From contig JAFKAC010000121.1 of NCBI GenBank assembly GCA_025766275.1, positions 62,001 through 126,000 of the forward strand: DNA of 64,000 nucleotides, read 5' to 3'. The stretch comes from Lactarius indigo. Its lineage: Eukaryota > Basidiomycota > Agaricomycetes > Russulales > Russulaceae. The position numbers and the translations under genes are program-made. The notes under the pieces are model-generated. The model saw nothing but the letters and a program-made list of their open reading frames with translations, was not told the origin of the DNA and searched no databases. How positions within the stretch are numbered: position 1 is the stretch's first letter; each line of letters begins with the position of its first letter. Shown here piece after piece: positions 10,435 to 22,125 of the stretch.

Positions 10435-10656
10435 TCGCGGTCATTGTCATGGTGGTTGCAGTGGTGGTGGTGGTCGCAATGGTGGCCGCAGTCGTGGTTG
10501 TGGTGGTGGTGGCTGTGGTTGTGGTTGCGGTCACTGCAGTGGTGGTGGTGGTGGTGGTCGTCATCATTGCGGTGGTTGCGGTCACCGTGGTCATGGTTGT
10601 GGTCGCCATGGTGGTTGCCGTGGTTGCTGTGATGGTTGTGGTTGCCACAGTCATGG

Positions 10657-11238
10657 TGTTACGCCCTAGCAGTGGCGTGGATTCTGGAGGTTGCAAATCA
10701 CACAAGTATCAAGCGAAGACCTCTGTTGTCTTATTGCTATGAAATACAAGTGGCGAAAGTGTGGCACAGGGTGCAGCACTACTCTGTAATGTAGGACTCC
10801 TCGTCCGAAGTGTCTGACACTTCTCTACACTTGATCTTGCTAGTGCACAGAGTATAACAGGTGTGACGCGTTGATATAGTTCAACTGCAAAGACTTCGAA
10901 GTGTCCAGGTTAGGGACTGAGGTAGGGGATGCACAAGAAAAGGGGGATAAGGTGAGGTCACACCAAAGTATGGAGGCAAGGTTGCTAGATTGCAAATGAA
11001 GCCAAGTCTGGCTTCCTACGGTCTACAGTACAGGTTTATATAGGGCGAGGTTCCAAACAACATGAACACAGGCCCACACAGAAGTAAAGAAACTAGATGG
11101 AGTAAAGAGACATTCGGATCAAGGCAAACAACGCCACTAACAGTAGTAGCTCCTTTGGGTGACAAGGTATGGGACAGAAGGGGAAAGAACAAGATGAGAA
11201 CACACTGTAACTGAGGTCCAAAGCGTCGGATCATAACA
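10657..11238 (-). repeat. Solo LTR (582 bp), same family as 1480-2059
   Basis: The termini are TGTTACGCCC...GATCATAACA, with the duplication CATGG at 10652-10656 and 11239-11243. It is the reverse complement of the copy at 1480-2059 over its whole length, with scattered substitutions. Confidence 0.93.
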
Positions 11239-11443
11239 CATGGTCATGGTCGCTGTCATGGTGGTCGTTGCCATGGTCGTCGCGGTTGCCATGGTGGTGG
11301 TCATGGTTGCAGCTTTGGTCATGGTTGTGGTGGTGGTCATGGTGATGGTGGTCATGGTTGTCGCACCACAGGGCTGGCACCATTGTGCCATGGCTGCCTT
11401 GGGGGCTTGGGGGTTCAGGGTGACGTTTTCGCAGGGCAGGTCT

Positions 11444-12059
11444 TGATGAACAGCACACATAGAGATCTTACTCACAGAGGCAAAGTAGACTGTGGTGAGA
11501 TAGAAAGGGTGACTGGAAAGCAGCAACAGGGGTCAGGCAAGTGAAGCAGGGAAGTTGTCTGGCACACAGCAGTGAGAGAACTGATGATGGTATTACAGAG
11601 GAGGAGACATACCTGGCACACAGCAGTGAGAGAACTGATGTGGACCAGGAGCGTACAAGCACTACTACTTATACTGTACAGAGGTGTGACACTAGTACAA
11701 GAGTGGTAACGTAGAGTCACAGAATACAAGGAGCATTGTTCTACATACAGGACAAAAGGAGTGTATGAAAAGAGAACAAGGCGACTAGAACAAAGAGAGT
11801 CCAGACAAAGATGATATCATAATGACATCACAATAAAGATAAGAACTAAAGAAGAACAAAGGACTGAGTACAATGAAGTGTCCGGAGTGTTCTACATGAT
11901 GTCATAGTACATGATGTTATACATGACGCAATGATCAGCGCTAGATTGTACAGATCAAATGTAAGTAATCTACAAGTCCAATTAATCTAATCTAAAGCAG
12001 TCCATGCTGCAAGTCCGATCCGTATGAGCCGCTAAGTGCGCAAGGGTCACTTATCAACA
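11444..12059 (-). repeat. 3' LTR of the young copia element
   Basis: It starts on the minus strand with TGTTGATAAG at 12059 and ends CTGTTCATCA at 11444. It carries a TATAAGTA box and AT-rich U3-like sequence, and is identical to the 5' LTR except at one base. Confidence 0.94.
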
Positions 12060-12078
12060 TCTCCCCGTGATCTACAAT

Positions 12079-15000
12079 CTAAGTACACATAAGTCCCATG
12101 TCATCATTGTGCTTCTGCAGCAGGACACGCGGTAGTGACTTTGTAAAGCCGTCCGCAACCATATCCACAGTAGGAGTTCTAATGAGGGTGATGGTCCCCT
12201 TTTCGATGTACTCCCGAATGACATGATGCCTTATGGCAATGTGCTTAGACCGTCTCCCAGTGACAGGGTTCAAGGCCAAGTCAATGGCACCCTTATTGTC
12301 ACCATGAAGTGGGATGGGGTCGTCGACCTCGTACCCGAGTTCCGTGAGGAAACTCTGATACCACGCAGCCTGGTTAGCCGCGTCGGTCATAGCCATGTAT
12401 TCCGCTTCCGTTGTGTTTTGGGCAACAGTCTTTTGCTTGCGCGAAGACCAGCTTATTGCACCGTTAGCTAGTAGGAACACATAACCAGAGGTGGAGTGGC
12501 GGTCATCAGTCTGATCAGCCAAACTGGAATCAGTGTAGCCGTGAAGGCCATCGCCATTGGCGCCATCGTAGACAATACGCATATCCATAGTTCTCACTAG
12601 GTAGGATAGGACATACTGCGCAAGTCGCAGATGTTGTGGTGAAGGATTCGCTGCATACTGCGCCAAACGTGACACAGCGAAAGAGATATCTGGCCTAGTG
12701 CCAATCTGCACATAAAGCAGACTCCCAATTAAGGACTGGTAGTGGGAAATATCTGAGGCAGTTGCCTGCGACGTATATTTAACCAAGTGCTCGTCAGCAC
12801 CAGCGGGCAAGGGTGTGTTGTGTGGTGTGGCATCAGACATGCCAAAGCGTTCAAGGACATCCTTGATGTAGCCAGACTGATCTATTTCGATGCGTCTAAG
12901 GGAGCGGTCACGCACAATGCGCATTCCAAGATAAGACTCTATCTCCCCGAGATCTGTCATCTCATAGCGTTCAGACAAGTCTGACTTAAGACGCTTGATT
13001 CCACTCAACGAGGGACCCAGTATAGTGATGTCGTCAACGTAGACAATAACGAAGAGTGGATCATACCCCTCCCGTTGAGGCATCACATATATGCCAGCAT
13101 CAGCAAACGTCCGCTTAAAGCTGAGTGCAGTGAGCACTCCATGGAATTGCAAGTTCCATGCGCGGGAGGCCTGTTTGAGACCATAGATCGCCTTAACCAG
13201 GCGACACACCTTCGTCTCAGAGCCAGTGACAGTGAAACCTTGTGGCTGCTCCATGTAGATCTCCTCGTCAAGCACGCCATTGAGAAAAGCAGACTTAACA
13301 TCCATTTGATGGATGTGCCAGTCCTCCAGCGCGGCCAACGCCAGAAGTAAACGCAGCGACTCAAATTGTGCGACGGGAGAGAAGGTTTCATCAAAATCTA
13401 TGCCAGGGATCTGCGTGAATCCCTTAGCCACCAAGCGAGCTCTGTAGCGGCCATCCGCTTTGAGCTTAAAGACCCATTTAGATTTTACTGCCTTGCGATT
13501 AGGCGGGAGATCCACTAACTCCCAAGTCCCATTTTTAGCTAGGGCGTCCATTTCATACTGACACGCCTTAGTCCACTCATCTGCAGCTGCAGACCGCATG
13601 GCCTCTGCATAAGTTGCAGGGTCTCGACCCACAAAGGCAGCAGCCAATAACTCCGCATACCCCAGACGCCTGCCTCGCCATGCCGCATTGTCCGCATTGA
13701 AGTAGCGCGGATTAGGCACAGGGACACGAGCAGTGCGCCTTGGTGCATTGTCCATCTCGCGCAACAGCTGACTACACTGTGCACGATCTTCAAATCCCCC
13801 AGGCATTTCTGGTGAGGAAGGAGGGACATGGCGCATAATGCGCGTTGCACTAGGACGCGGCGGGGGTGAAGTGGGAGTGGCTTGCTCACGCTTAGGTGTG
13901 GTGGGCAGAGGTGGCAGAGCAGGTGGTGGAGTGGTGGGGCGTGGTTGGACTTGTGGGGGGTCTAGGAGCTTTTCAACATCCTCCTCCTCATTACTACTGG
14001 AGTGTGCAGGGGAGGGGGCTCGCATTGGTGGTAACGCCGGCGGGTGAGGCACGGCAGTCACTGTTGTGCTAGGCACGACTGGTGGTGAAGGTGTGGGGTG
14101 TGTCTCAACACCCTGGAGAGACGGGAAGCTACTCTCGTCGAATGTCACATCCCTGGACACTCGGACGGAGTGGGTTGAGCGGTCCCAGAGCTTATAGCCC
14201 TTAGATTCGGGCTCAAACCCGATAAGCGTGACCTCAATGGCCTTCGCATCCAATTTGCGACGCTTATCAGCGGGTACGTGCATGTACCCCTTGCATCCAA
14301 AAACGCGAAGATGTGAGACATCGGGCACTTTGCCAGAGTGCCAGAGCTCATAGGGAGTGCGCCATTTAAGCCCACGGACTGGAGAGCGGTTATAGATGTG
14401 CACAGCTGCGCACACTGCATGCTCCCAGAAGCCTTTAGACATGCCAGCTGTGTGGAGCATGGACATTGCCTTATCCATAATGGTGCGGTTAAACCGCTCG
14501 GCTTTCCCGTTGGACTGTGGTGAACCCGGCATCGTGAGGTGATGCTCTATCCCTTTCTGCTTAAGTATGTCCTGCGTGACACTCGACATGTACTCGCCAC
14601 CGCGGTCAGAGTGCAGAGCGCGCAACTTATGGCCAGACTGGGTTTCACCCCAGGCCAAATACATTTGCAGCGACTTAGCAAACTGATCCTTCGACTTAAG
14701 GAAGTGGACCACAGTGAACTTAGTGTGGTCGTCTATGAAGGTGGCTGTGTAGGTCGAGCCTTGCAGGGACTGAGTCTGCATAGGACCGGCGAGGTCACTG
14801 TGCACGATCTCGAATTGACGAGTTGTCCTCTTGTTGGAGGACGCAGAAAAGGGTTGGCGAGTGGATTTACCCATTTCGCACCCACGGCAGACTGTGTGGG
14901 CCGTGGTGGAGCTATCTATGTCCATGCCAGTAGTGGCAGAGGGACCATGCGCCTTTAGCGCCGCAGAGGATATGTGTCCCATGCGTTGATGCCAGATATC

Positions 15001-16389
15001 AAGTGTGGCAGCACTTGATTTTGTGTGGGCGTTGAGACCGACGCTGGCTGCGTCCAACCAGTAGAGGTTGTCCTCAAGGTAGCCTTTGGCCACACACTTT
15101 TGATTGATAGATATTTTAAATGAGCCACTATCAAAGGCAATCTCAGCACCTTTTTGTGCTAGGGCGCGCGTCGACAAGAAGCACGTTTTCACCTGTGGTA
15201 GGTGTAGCACATTACTGAGGGTGATAGAGATACCCTGGCTCGTTGTAAAGACGACAGACCCGACACCCACTTGGTCTATAGTGGACTTATCACCCAGGCG
15301 TACAGTGCCTTTGGTTGGGGTGTAGTCCTTGAAGTCAGACCGGTGTGGGGTTATGTGGTGTGTAGCACCACTGTCCATCATCCAACGCACACGTGAGGCA
15401 GCATACAAGGCAACACCAATTGATTCAGAGGCCCAATCTATCTTGGGCTCTACAACCTCTGTGATGGAGGCGGTGGTAGGTACTAAGACATGACTATTGG
15501 CAGCCTTGTTGCCTGCTTTCTCCTTCTCCTTTGCGTCAGCCTCATCCTTCTTCCTCTTCCTGCAGTCAGGCTTGATATGGCCCTTTTTGTTGCAGTAGTG
15601 GCAGGTTAGACCGGAGTGATCTTTCTTGCCTTTCTTGCCCGTCGACTTGACGGGGGCCACCTTGTTGAGGGAGGAGCCAGAGGGCCCAGCACGGCGAGCT
15701 TCTTCCGACACTATGCGCGCTATGATCTCAGCGTGCTTGAGTGCAGAAGGGGCCCCACTAGCGAGGATGGTAGAGGCCAACACCTCATAAGAGGGTGGCA
15801 GAGCGTGGAGGAGAATGAGACAGAATTGAGTGTCAGTGACACCCATTTGTGCGTTGGAAAGGGCAACCCGCAGCTCATTGAGCTTGGCCAACTGAGTGGC
15901 CATGGGTGCAGAGTCGTCAAGGCGGGCTTGTGTTAACTGAATCCACAGATTGAAGATGGTGGTGCTGCCCGAAGCACCAGCGTATACGTCTCTGAGCTTG
16001 TCCCACTTGGCTTTGAAGGTGGGATAGGCGGTGTTGTCGGCAACGAGAGAGTAGACATCAAATTTGAGGTAAAGGCGGAGGTACGCCTTTGCCCGACGTT
16101 GTACTGAATCCTATTCGTCTTGAGGGACATCGACTGGTCCATGGTGGAGGGTGAACACATCCTCTGCTTCATGCAGCGTGAGGATGGCTTCAATTGTCCC
16201 AGACCACTCATTCCAGTGAGTGCCGTCAAATTGTTCAAGGCGAATGCCAGAAGGCATGCCGAACGTTGCGCCATAGGCAGCAGAGATGCGAACAGAGGGT
16301 GTGGACCCAGTGGGGGGAAGTGCAGAGCCCCCCGCAGTAGCAGTAGTACCGGCAGCAGCGCCAGTGGGAGATGGTGTGCGAGAAGACAT
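12079..16389 (-). pseudogene. Copia gag-pol polyprotein, complete except for one in-frame TAG
   Basis: A single frame of 1437 codons encodes the polyprotein from MSSRTPSPTG (16389) to the stop at 12079. The only interruption is a TAG at codon 93 (VPQDE-stop-DSVQRRAK, 16111-16113). It looks like a former CAG. In order: gag core; CCHC knuckle CHYCNKKGHIKPDC; protease WMMDSGATHHI with intact DSG; pre-integrase HQRMGH and CRGCEMGK; integrase with Asp in HSDLAGP, Asp in LHSDRGGEY and Glu in GKAERFN; RT with MDVKSAFLNG and catalytic YVDD; RNase H with GYTDSS, TTEAEYMA and LHGDNKGA, ending VADGFTKSLP. All visible catalytic residues are present. An ATG at 15903 could restart translation and give a 1274-residue product without the gag N-terminus. 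The TAG could be a recent mutation, a suppressible stop or a sequencing error. Confidence 0.93.
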
Positions 16390-17155
16390 TGGGATGATTT
16401 ATCTATCGCCGAGGAGCAGTCAGCGACAGTGCTTCATAGTTGCAAGACAAAGATAGAGGGGGATACCACTCCTGTCTGTGATTCTGTAAGGCCAGAACGC
16501 TAACGCGTCCTGCCTCCTGATAGTATGCCAGTGATACAAGGGCTAGGCCCAGGTTGGGAGTGTCCCTTTGCCATGCCATGAGCTAGCTGCCAGCCAGGAT
16601 GTGTCTAAGACACAGCTCAAATGGTTTGCGTCAGGGGGGAAGGTGGAGGGAATGCTTTCAGAGCCCAAGGCTGTCTACCTCAGCCTTCTCGGCCTGTTGG
16701 TTGCCTCATCGCCACAAGTGACTTTACTGAATCCTTTCCCATTGCCGCTACAAGGCAGGTATCTGGTTGCAGAACACCATAGTGGTGAACACCCCCCAGA
16801 GTCTGAACCAGGTTTTACACTCCCATGGTGAGGAGATCCTGCGCCCAGTGTGGAGCACCAGAGACAGCTGGCGCTAAGCTCCACAATACACAGCCCAGTG
16901 GGCCATGCACACCTGGATATTGATTGAAGGGCTACCAGACCCAATCTCCTTGCACATAGCGCAGGGGCTAGGAAAACAGTAGGGGTGAAAGTAGGACTAC
17001 TGGGCAGTACATGTACAGGAGGTTCCTCAGCAGAGACAAGTGGCGCCCCACTGCTCTCTGCCTTGGGCAAGGCTGGTAAGGCCCCAGACAGACCTTAGCC
17101 TGGTGTGTCCTCCTAGGAAGACAGTGACCAGCCAAGTGGAGTGGCTAGGGCACCA

Positions 17156-17167
17156 GGGCCCATAACC
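17156..17167 (-). other. Primer-binding site matching the initiator tRNA-Met anticodon arm
   Basis: GGTTATGGGCCC follows the 5' LTR end (TTCATCA) with no gap. Its complement GGGCCCATAACC is the anticodon stem-loop of eukaryotic initiator tRNA-Met, not the 3' acceptor end. Drosophila copia is known to prime from a tRNA-iMet half cleaved in the anticodon loop, and the same mode is inferred here. Confidence 0.8.
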
Positions 17168-17783
17168 TGATGAACAGCACACATAGAGATCTTACTCACA
17201 GAGGCAAAGTAGACTGTGGTGAGATAGAAAGGGTGACTGGAAAGCAGCAACAGGGGTCAGGCAAGTGAAGCAGGGAAGTTGTCTGGCACACAGCAGTGAG
17301 AGAACTGATGATGGTATTACAGAGGAGGAGACATACCTGGCACACAGCAGTGAGAGAACTGATGTGGACCAGGAGCGTACAAGCACTACTACTTATACTG
17401 TACAGAGGTGTGACACTAGTACAAGAGTGGTAACGTAGAGTCACAGAATACAAGGAGCGTTGTTCTACATACAGGACAAAAGGAGTGTATGAAAAGAGAA
17501 CAAGGCGACTAGAACAAAGAGAGTCCAGACAAAGATGATATCATAATGACATCACAATAAAGATAAGAACTAAAGAAGAACAAAGGACTGAGTACAATGA
17601 AGTGTCCGGAGTGTTCTACATGATGTCATAGTACATGATGTTATACATGACGCAATGATCAGCGCTAGATTGTACAGATCAAATGTAAGTAATCTACAAG
17701 TCCAATTAATCTAATCTAAAGCAGTCCATGCTGCAAGTCCGATCCGTATGAGCCGCTAAGTGCGCAAGGGTCACTTATCAACA
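17168..17783 (-). repeat. 5' LTR of the young copia element
   Basis: 616 bp, starting TGTTGATAAG at 17783 on the minus strand and ending TTCATCA at 17168, directly followed by the PBS. It matches the 3' LTR base for base except for one transition. Confidence 0.94.
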
Positions 17784-18122
17784 GGTCTTGCCACTGCCTT
17801 GTTACCTGCAAGGGTGTGCATGTGGGCGAGTCAGTGAGCCACGAAAAAAAGAAATACATACCTGATAGCCAAGAGAGAGGGTGGGTTGCAGACCCATGCC
17901 AGTGGTTCGTGCTCGTGCTGGTGAGCACGAACGCGAGTTACCGCAATGCAATAGCAAGGAATTTTCGCAGCCACTGCATGTACGACGTGCATTCCCATGC
18001 TCTCATCTCAGCTCCTGCTATCTGCTACAGTCTCATCTCTCCTCATCTTTGCCCAATCTCAGCTGATCTACTTCAACTTGCTTCTTTTATTTTTTTTTGT
18101 ACTACTCTTGGCTACATCTACT

Positions 18123-21100
18123 ATGGCTGGATCTAGGAAGAGGGCCCCTTCAACACCCAAGAGGACTCCAAAAAGGCCAAAGACCAAGAAGAGCCAGGTC
18201 AAACAGTGGGAGCTTCCTGGTGGTGCTTTGGAGATGTCTTTTCAGCTTGATGGTATGTGCTCATTGTTTTGATGGTATCCATACACTCATATTGTGTTAG
18301 TTTCATCCACAGCTGCTCAGACATCAGTTGCCAGTGCCAGACATGTGCACTTTAATCTAGGCTCTTCTGCAGCTTCAGGTGGCCCTCCTGGACCCTCACA
18401 GCAGGGAGAGGACCCCTTTGCAGGTTCTTCACCTGCTCAGGCTGCCAATCAAGTGAGTATCTATTTTATTAATTTTATAATCATTTTTTAACAAATTTAA
18501 TATAGGGAGGCCTTAGCTCACCCCAACCTGAGAACTTTGACCTCAGAAATGGGTCAGATGGCTCTCAGGAGGGTGGCGCTAATTTCAATAGCCCTCAGGA
18601 TGGCAGCTCTGACCCTCCAACTCCAACTCGCCACCCAAGGAGGGCTCAAAAAGCTGGTTCAAGGCTGGGCTCAGGTGATGATACCTTGAGGTTTTTTCAA
18701 GCTGTTGATGGGAAGAAACAGTGCAAGTTTTGCTTGTGAGTTTTTTATTTTTATTGTTATTTTTATTTCTAAAAATTATTTTTGTAGGATACTTCATCAA
18801 GAGGATGCATCCATCAAAGTACACTCATATTGCTCCACTACTGCAACAGGTCCTCTGCAATCCCATCTGCTCAATCACCATGCAGAAGAGTGGGTTACAG
18901 AGTGCCAAAGACTCAAAATTGAGCTGAGAGGTAAAGAGGGAGAAGAAGCTGTTGCAAGAGTTACTGGAGTTCCTGTAGAGCATCAAGCTAGGCGCTGCAC
19001 TCCCTTCACTCAAGACAATTTTTTAGATGGCCTTGTGCAATTTATTGTTGCCACAGATCAGGTTTTTTATTTAATTTTAATTTTTTTTCCCTATTTAATG
19101 TTTTTTTTTTTTTTTTAGCCTATGATGATTGTGGAGAGACCAGAGTTCCACCACCTGTGTCTCCTACTCCACCCTGAGCTGAGTGATGCAGACATCCCTC
19201 ACAGGACCACTATGCAGAAGCACATTGTGGAGAACTGTACAGAGGCACTCCACAATTTGTCTCAGCATATTCAGGTAATATTTTATTATTATATCTTAGT
19301 GCTTGAGGGCTAACTTCTATTTAGACAAGCTGCCTTGGGAGGGTCTCTTTTACCACAGACATGTGGACAGACCCTGACCTCAAGCCATACATGGCTGTTA
19401 CTGCTCACTGGCTGGAGCAGATCCAGACTCAAGATGGCCAGCAAAAGCTAACCCTTAGAGCTGACCTTATTGGATTTGTCTATTTTCCTGGGTCCCACAC
19501 TGGAGAGAGGTTAGCTGAGGTCTTTCATTTTATCATTACTAGGATGGGGCTTGAAAGAAAGGTAATGTCTACTTCATTTTATATATAAATTTCGACTAAT
19601 TAATTTTTTTTTTAAATAAAGATTGGTTGGATAACAACAGATAATGCATCCAACAACAGCTCTATGATGGAGGCACTAGAAACTCAGTTAAAGAAGCAAT
19701 ATCCTAATACTGGGTTTTCTGCAGAGCAGCGCCACATCAGGTAAGTGTCAAACTATTTAATATTTTTTTGCTAACACTTTTTAGATGCTTTGCCCATATT
19801 GTAAATCTTGCATGCAAGGCAATGCTTGAGGAAGCAGTTGAACTTGGTTTTGACCAAGTTAAAAGGCTTCAGCAAATTATTGTTTATGTGAGCCTTTCCT
19901 TTTTCTTTTTTTTTTTTCTTTTTTTTCTTCTTTTTCCCTTCTTTTTTTCGAGTTTTTTTGTCTTTTTTCTTTTTCTTTTTCTTTTTCTTTTTCTTTTTCT
20001 TTTTCTTTTTCTTTTTCTTTTTCTTTTTCTTTTTCTTTTTCTTTTTCTTTTTCTTTTTCTTTTTCCGAGTTTTTTCTTTCTTTCTTTTTTCTTTCTTTCT
20101 TTTTTTTCTAACTTATTTATAATAGATCCGCAACTTATCACGAAGGCGTGATATATTTTCTGCAATTGCAAAGGAGTCAAATGTGCCTCCTTTGCAATTA
20201 ATTCTTGATGTGGAGACCAGGTGGTCCTCTGCCTATTTAATGATCAAGAGGGCATTTATTTTGAGAGAGGTATTTTTTAAGCCATTTAATAAATTCTAAT
20301 GCTAACTTTTAGTTAGGCAATTGATAGGTTTACTCAGGAGGGAGGGCCAGACCCATTAGATGAGGAAGATTGGAGGGTCCTTGGGGGACTTCAGAGAATT
20401 CTTCAGGTGTGCAGACATTTTCTCTCTCTGATTGTCTATTAATTTATTTATTAGATCCCCTTCTGGTATCAGCAATCACTTTCTTATAAGAAGATGCCAA
20501 CACTTTGTGGCACAGTTGCTGCATTTGAGGGCTTTTTAAAAACCCTGAATGACTTGGCAAATACCTTGGAGACTGAGAGACAGGACATTGGTCTTATTAT
20601 TGGAAAAGCTTCAGAGAAGATAGTTCCATATTCTATCCAGGCCCTTGACCTTCCAGTATATCAGCTTTCAATGGGTGAGTGGCTGTCTTAATATTCTGCA
20701 TAATTTCTCATCTCATGTGAACAGTTCTTAACCCTTTGACAAAGCTTGAATGGTTCAAGCAACACTACCAATCAAATGTTTCTGAAGCAGTAAAGCGCCA
20801 CCTCCTTGATGCAGTGAGTGCTTTTAATTTTATCATGCTACTCTAAAACTAAAATTCTAAGTAGCTCAGACCATTGTACACACCATCTAGAGCCCCTACT
20901 AGATCAACTGTACCCCCTCCACCCCTTGAACCATTTGGTGGCATGCAGGCCACTTTGGCAAACCTTGGTATTGGCCCAATGCCTGTCTACAGACCACAGG
21001 CAAATACCTTAGAAGGTGAAGTTGATGACTATCTAGCAGCCCCAGTCAAATATGCCAATATTCTTGAGTTCTGGCAGGTATGTAGAATGGTTCATTTTGT

Positions 21101-21491
21101 TAGGGAGTACTGACAGTAGTTGGAATGGCAGGAACACCAGAAAAAGTGGCCAACACTCTTCAAGCTAGCCATGGACTTACTCCCCATTCAAGCCACTTCA
21201 GTCCCATGTGAGCATGTCTTCTCAGCAAGCAAGGAGACAGCTAGAGCCAGGAGGAACCACCTTAAGCCAGGCAGCATGGAAGCTATACAGATACTCAAGT
21301 TCCAGGCAAAGTATAAAAGGGAACTCAATTTCACTGAAGGGCTTGGAGAGAAGGATGAAATGGAAGAGCTGGAGGGAATGGAGGCAGTCAGACCAGTTGA
21401 GGACTTGAGGGCTTATCTTAGGGGCATTAGTGAGCAGTATTTTGAAGGGGATTTATTTGCAACAAGGCTATATACATGTATTTGTACCTAG
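18123..21491 (+). CDS. hAT-family transposase, 14 exons, apparently intact
   Basis: Cut-and-paste transposase. Exons: 18123-18252, 18313-18452, 18506-18735, 18788-19061, 19119-19274, 19325-19561, 19622-19740, 19785-19887, 20126-20269, 20317-20406, 20455-20674, 20725-20813, 20865-21077, 21120-21491. All introns are GT-AG, phases agree, and exons total 2517 nt (838 residues) with no stop. The N-terminus is basic (KRAPSTPKRTPKRPKTKK, a likely nuclear signal). A BED-type zinc finger follows (CKFC, then QSHLLNHH). Catalytic blocks: TTDMWTDPDLKPYMAVTAHW (first Asp), WITTDNASNN (second Asp), RCFAHIVNLA, DVETRWSSAYLMI. The C-terminal dimerisation block has LLPIQATSVPCEHVFSASKE (catalytic Glu region). 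The ATG at 18123 heads the basic region; an in-frame ATG at 17997 would add 42 residues. Introns are AT-rich with poly-T tracts. hAT assignment is secure; activity is unproven. Confidence 0.93.
19955..20065 (+). repeat. (CTTTTT)n microsatellite inside intron 8 of the hAT gene
   Basis: About 17 units of CTTTTT within a 238-bp intron (19888-20125); the other introns are about 40-60 bp. It forms a long pyrimidine tract upstream of the 3' splice site. The Lys/Arg or Phe/Leu ORFs over it are spurious. Confidence 0.9.
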
Positions 21492-21659
21492 GAATGAACT
21501 ACATACAAACAGGGACCTGTGCGACTCACCTGGGGTGGCCAGAGAGGGAAAAGGGGGTGGGAAGAGAAAGGGAGGGGTGGAGGGGTAAGAGGAGGGTGTG
21601 CAAGGGCCATCCAATGGCATTGGAGGGCCATCTGAGGCATGTGATGGTTGTCGGATGGC

Positions 21660-22125
21660 ACATGACAGCCATCCAAGGGTGGGTGGGCAGCGGCGGCAGT
21701 GGCAAGGGTGGTAGCAGCAGCGGCAAGGGTGGTAGTGGTGGCGGCAGCATGGGTGGTGGAGGCGGCAGTGGCAGCAAGGGCGGTAGTGGTGGCAGCAGCC
21801 AGGGTGGTGGTGGCGGTGGCGACAGTGAGGGCGGTGGTGGCAGTGGCAGCAGCAGTGAGGGTGGTGGCGGTGGCGGCAGCTGCAGCAAGGGCGTTGGTGG
21901 CAGCGGTAGCAGCTGCAGCGAGGGTGGTGGCAGCAGCAGGGTGGTGGCGATGGCGGCAGCAAGGGTGGTGGTGGTGGTGGCAGCAGCAGCAGAGACAGGG
22001 GCCCAGGCTGTGGCAGTGACAGTGACGGCGCAGGCAACAAGAGCGACAATGCTGGCAAAAATGGCGACAGCGCTGTCAGGGGCACCAACGGCAAGCAGCG
22101 GCAGTAGCGGCAAGGTGGCCAGATA
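21660..22125 (+). repeat. GGTGGTGGCAGCAGC minisatellite in the hAT 3' region
   Basis: Degenerate units of GGTGGTGGCAGC / AGCAAGGGCGGT lie between the transposase stop and the right terminus, purine-rich on the plus strand. Every frame is open (Gly/Ser, Ala/Val or Pro/Leu), which is a composition effect. Confidence 0.85.

Larger units (their letters stand above)
9580..11360 (+). repeat. GTGGTCGC-type minisatellite, interrupted by two solo LTRs
   Basis: Three blocks (about 9580-9818, 10435-10656, 11239-11360) consist of degenerate GTGGTCGC / GTCATGGTTG units with strong G/T strand asymmetry. They are pieces of one array, because each intervening LTR is flanked by a perfect duplication made of array sequence (TCGCG and CATGG). 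Apparent long ORFs here (Val/Ala/Met or Thr repeats) are only a product of the repeat. Confidence 0.85.
11444..17783 (-). mobile_element. Full-length, very young Ty1/copia retrotransposon (6340 bp)
   Basis: Two 616-bp LTRs (11444-12059 and 17168-17783) are identical by eye except for one A/G difference (GGAGCATTG near 11735 versus GGAGCGTTG near 17459). The 5-bp duplication GGTCT flanks the whole element (11439-11443 and 17784-17788). Gag-pol is one frame (16389-12079) with a single TAG. A PBS lies at 17156-17167, and a purine tract (CACGGGGAG) precedes the 3' LTR at 12060-12068. About 770 bp of untranslated leader separates the 5' LTR from gag. One mismatch in 616 bp means a recent insertion. 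Confidence 0.95.

Noticed and set aside
9546..10742. Long Val/Ala/Met, Thr/Ala or Gly/Cys/His ORFs (9546-9821, 10304-10669, 10449-10742) that look like low-complexity proteins
   Set aside because: They are readings of the GTGGTCGC minisatellite in several frames and are cut by LTR insertions; no start context or conserved domain.
17154..17168. A tRNA gene suggested by the initiator tRNA-like GGGCCCATAACC
   Set aside because: Only the anticodon-arm complement is present; no cloverleaf, and its position next to the LTR identifies it as a PBS.
19884..20180. Lys/Arg-rich 98-residue ORF on the minus strand
   Set aside because: It is the reverse of the (CTTTTT)n tract in a hAT intron.
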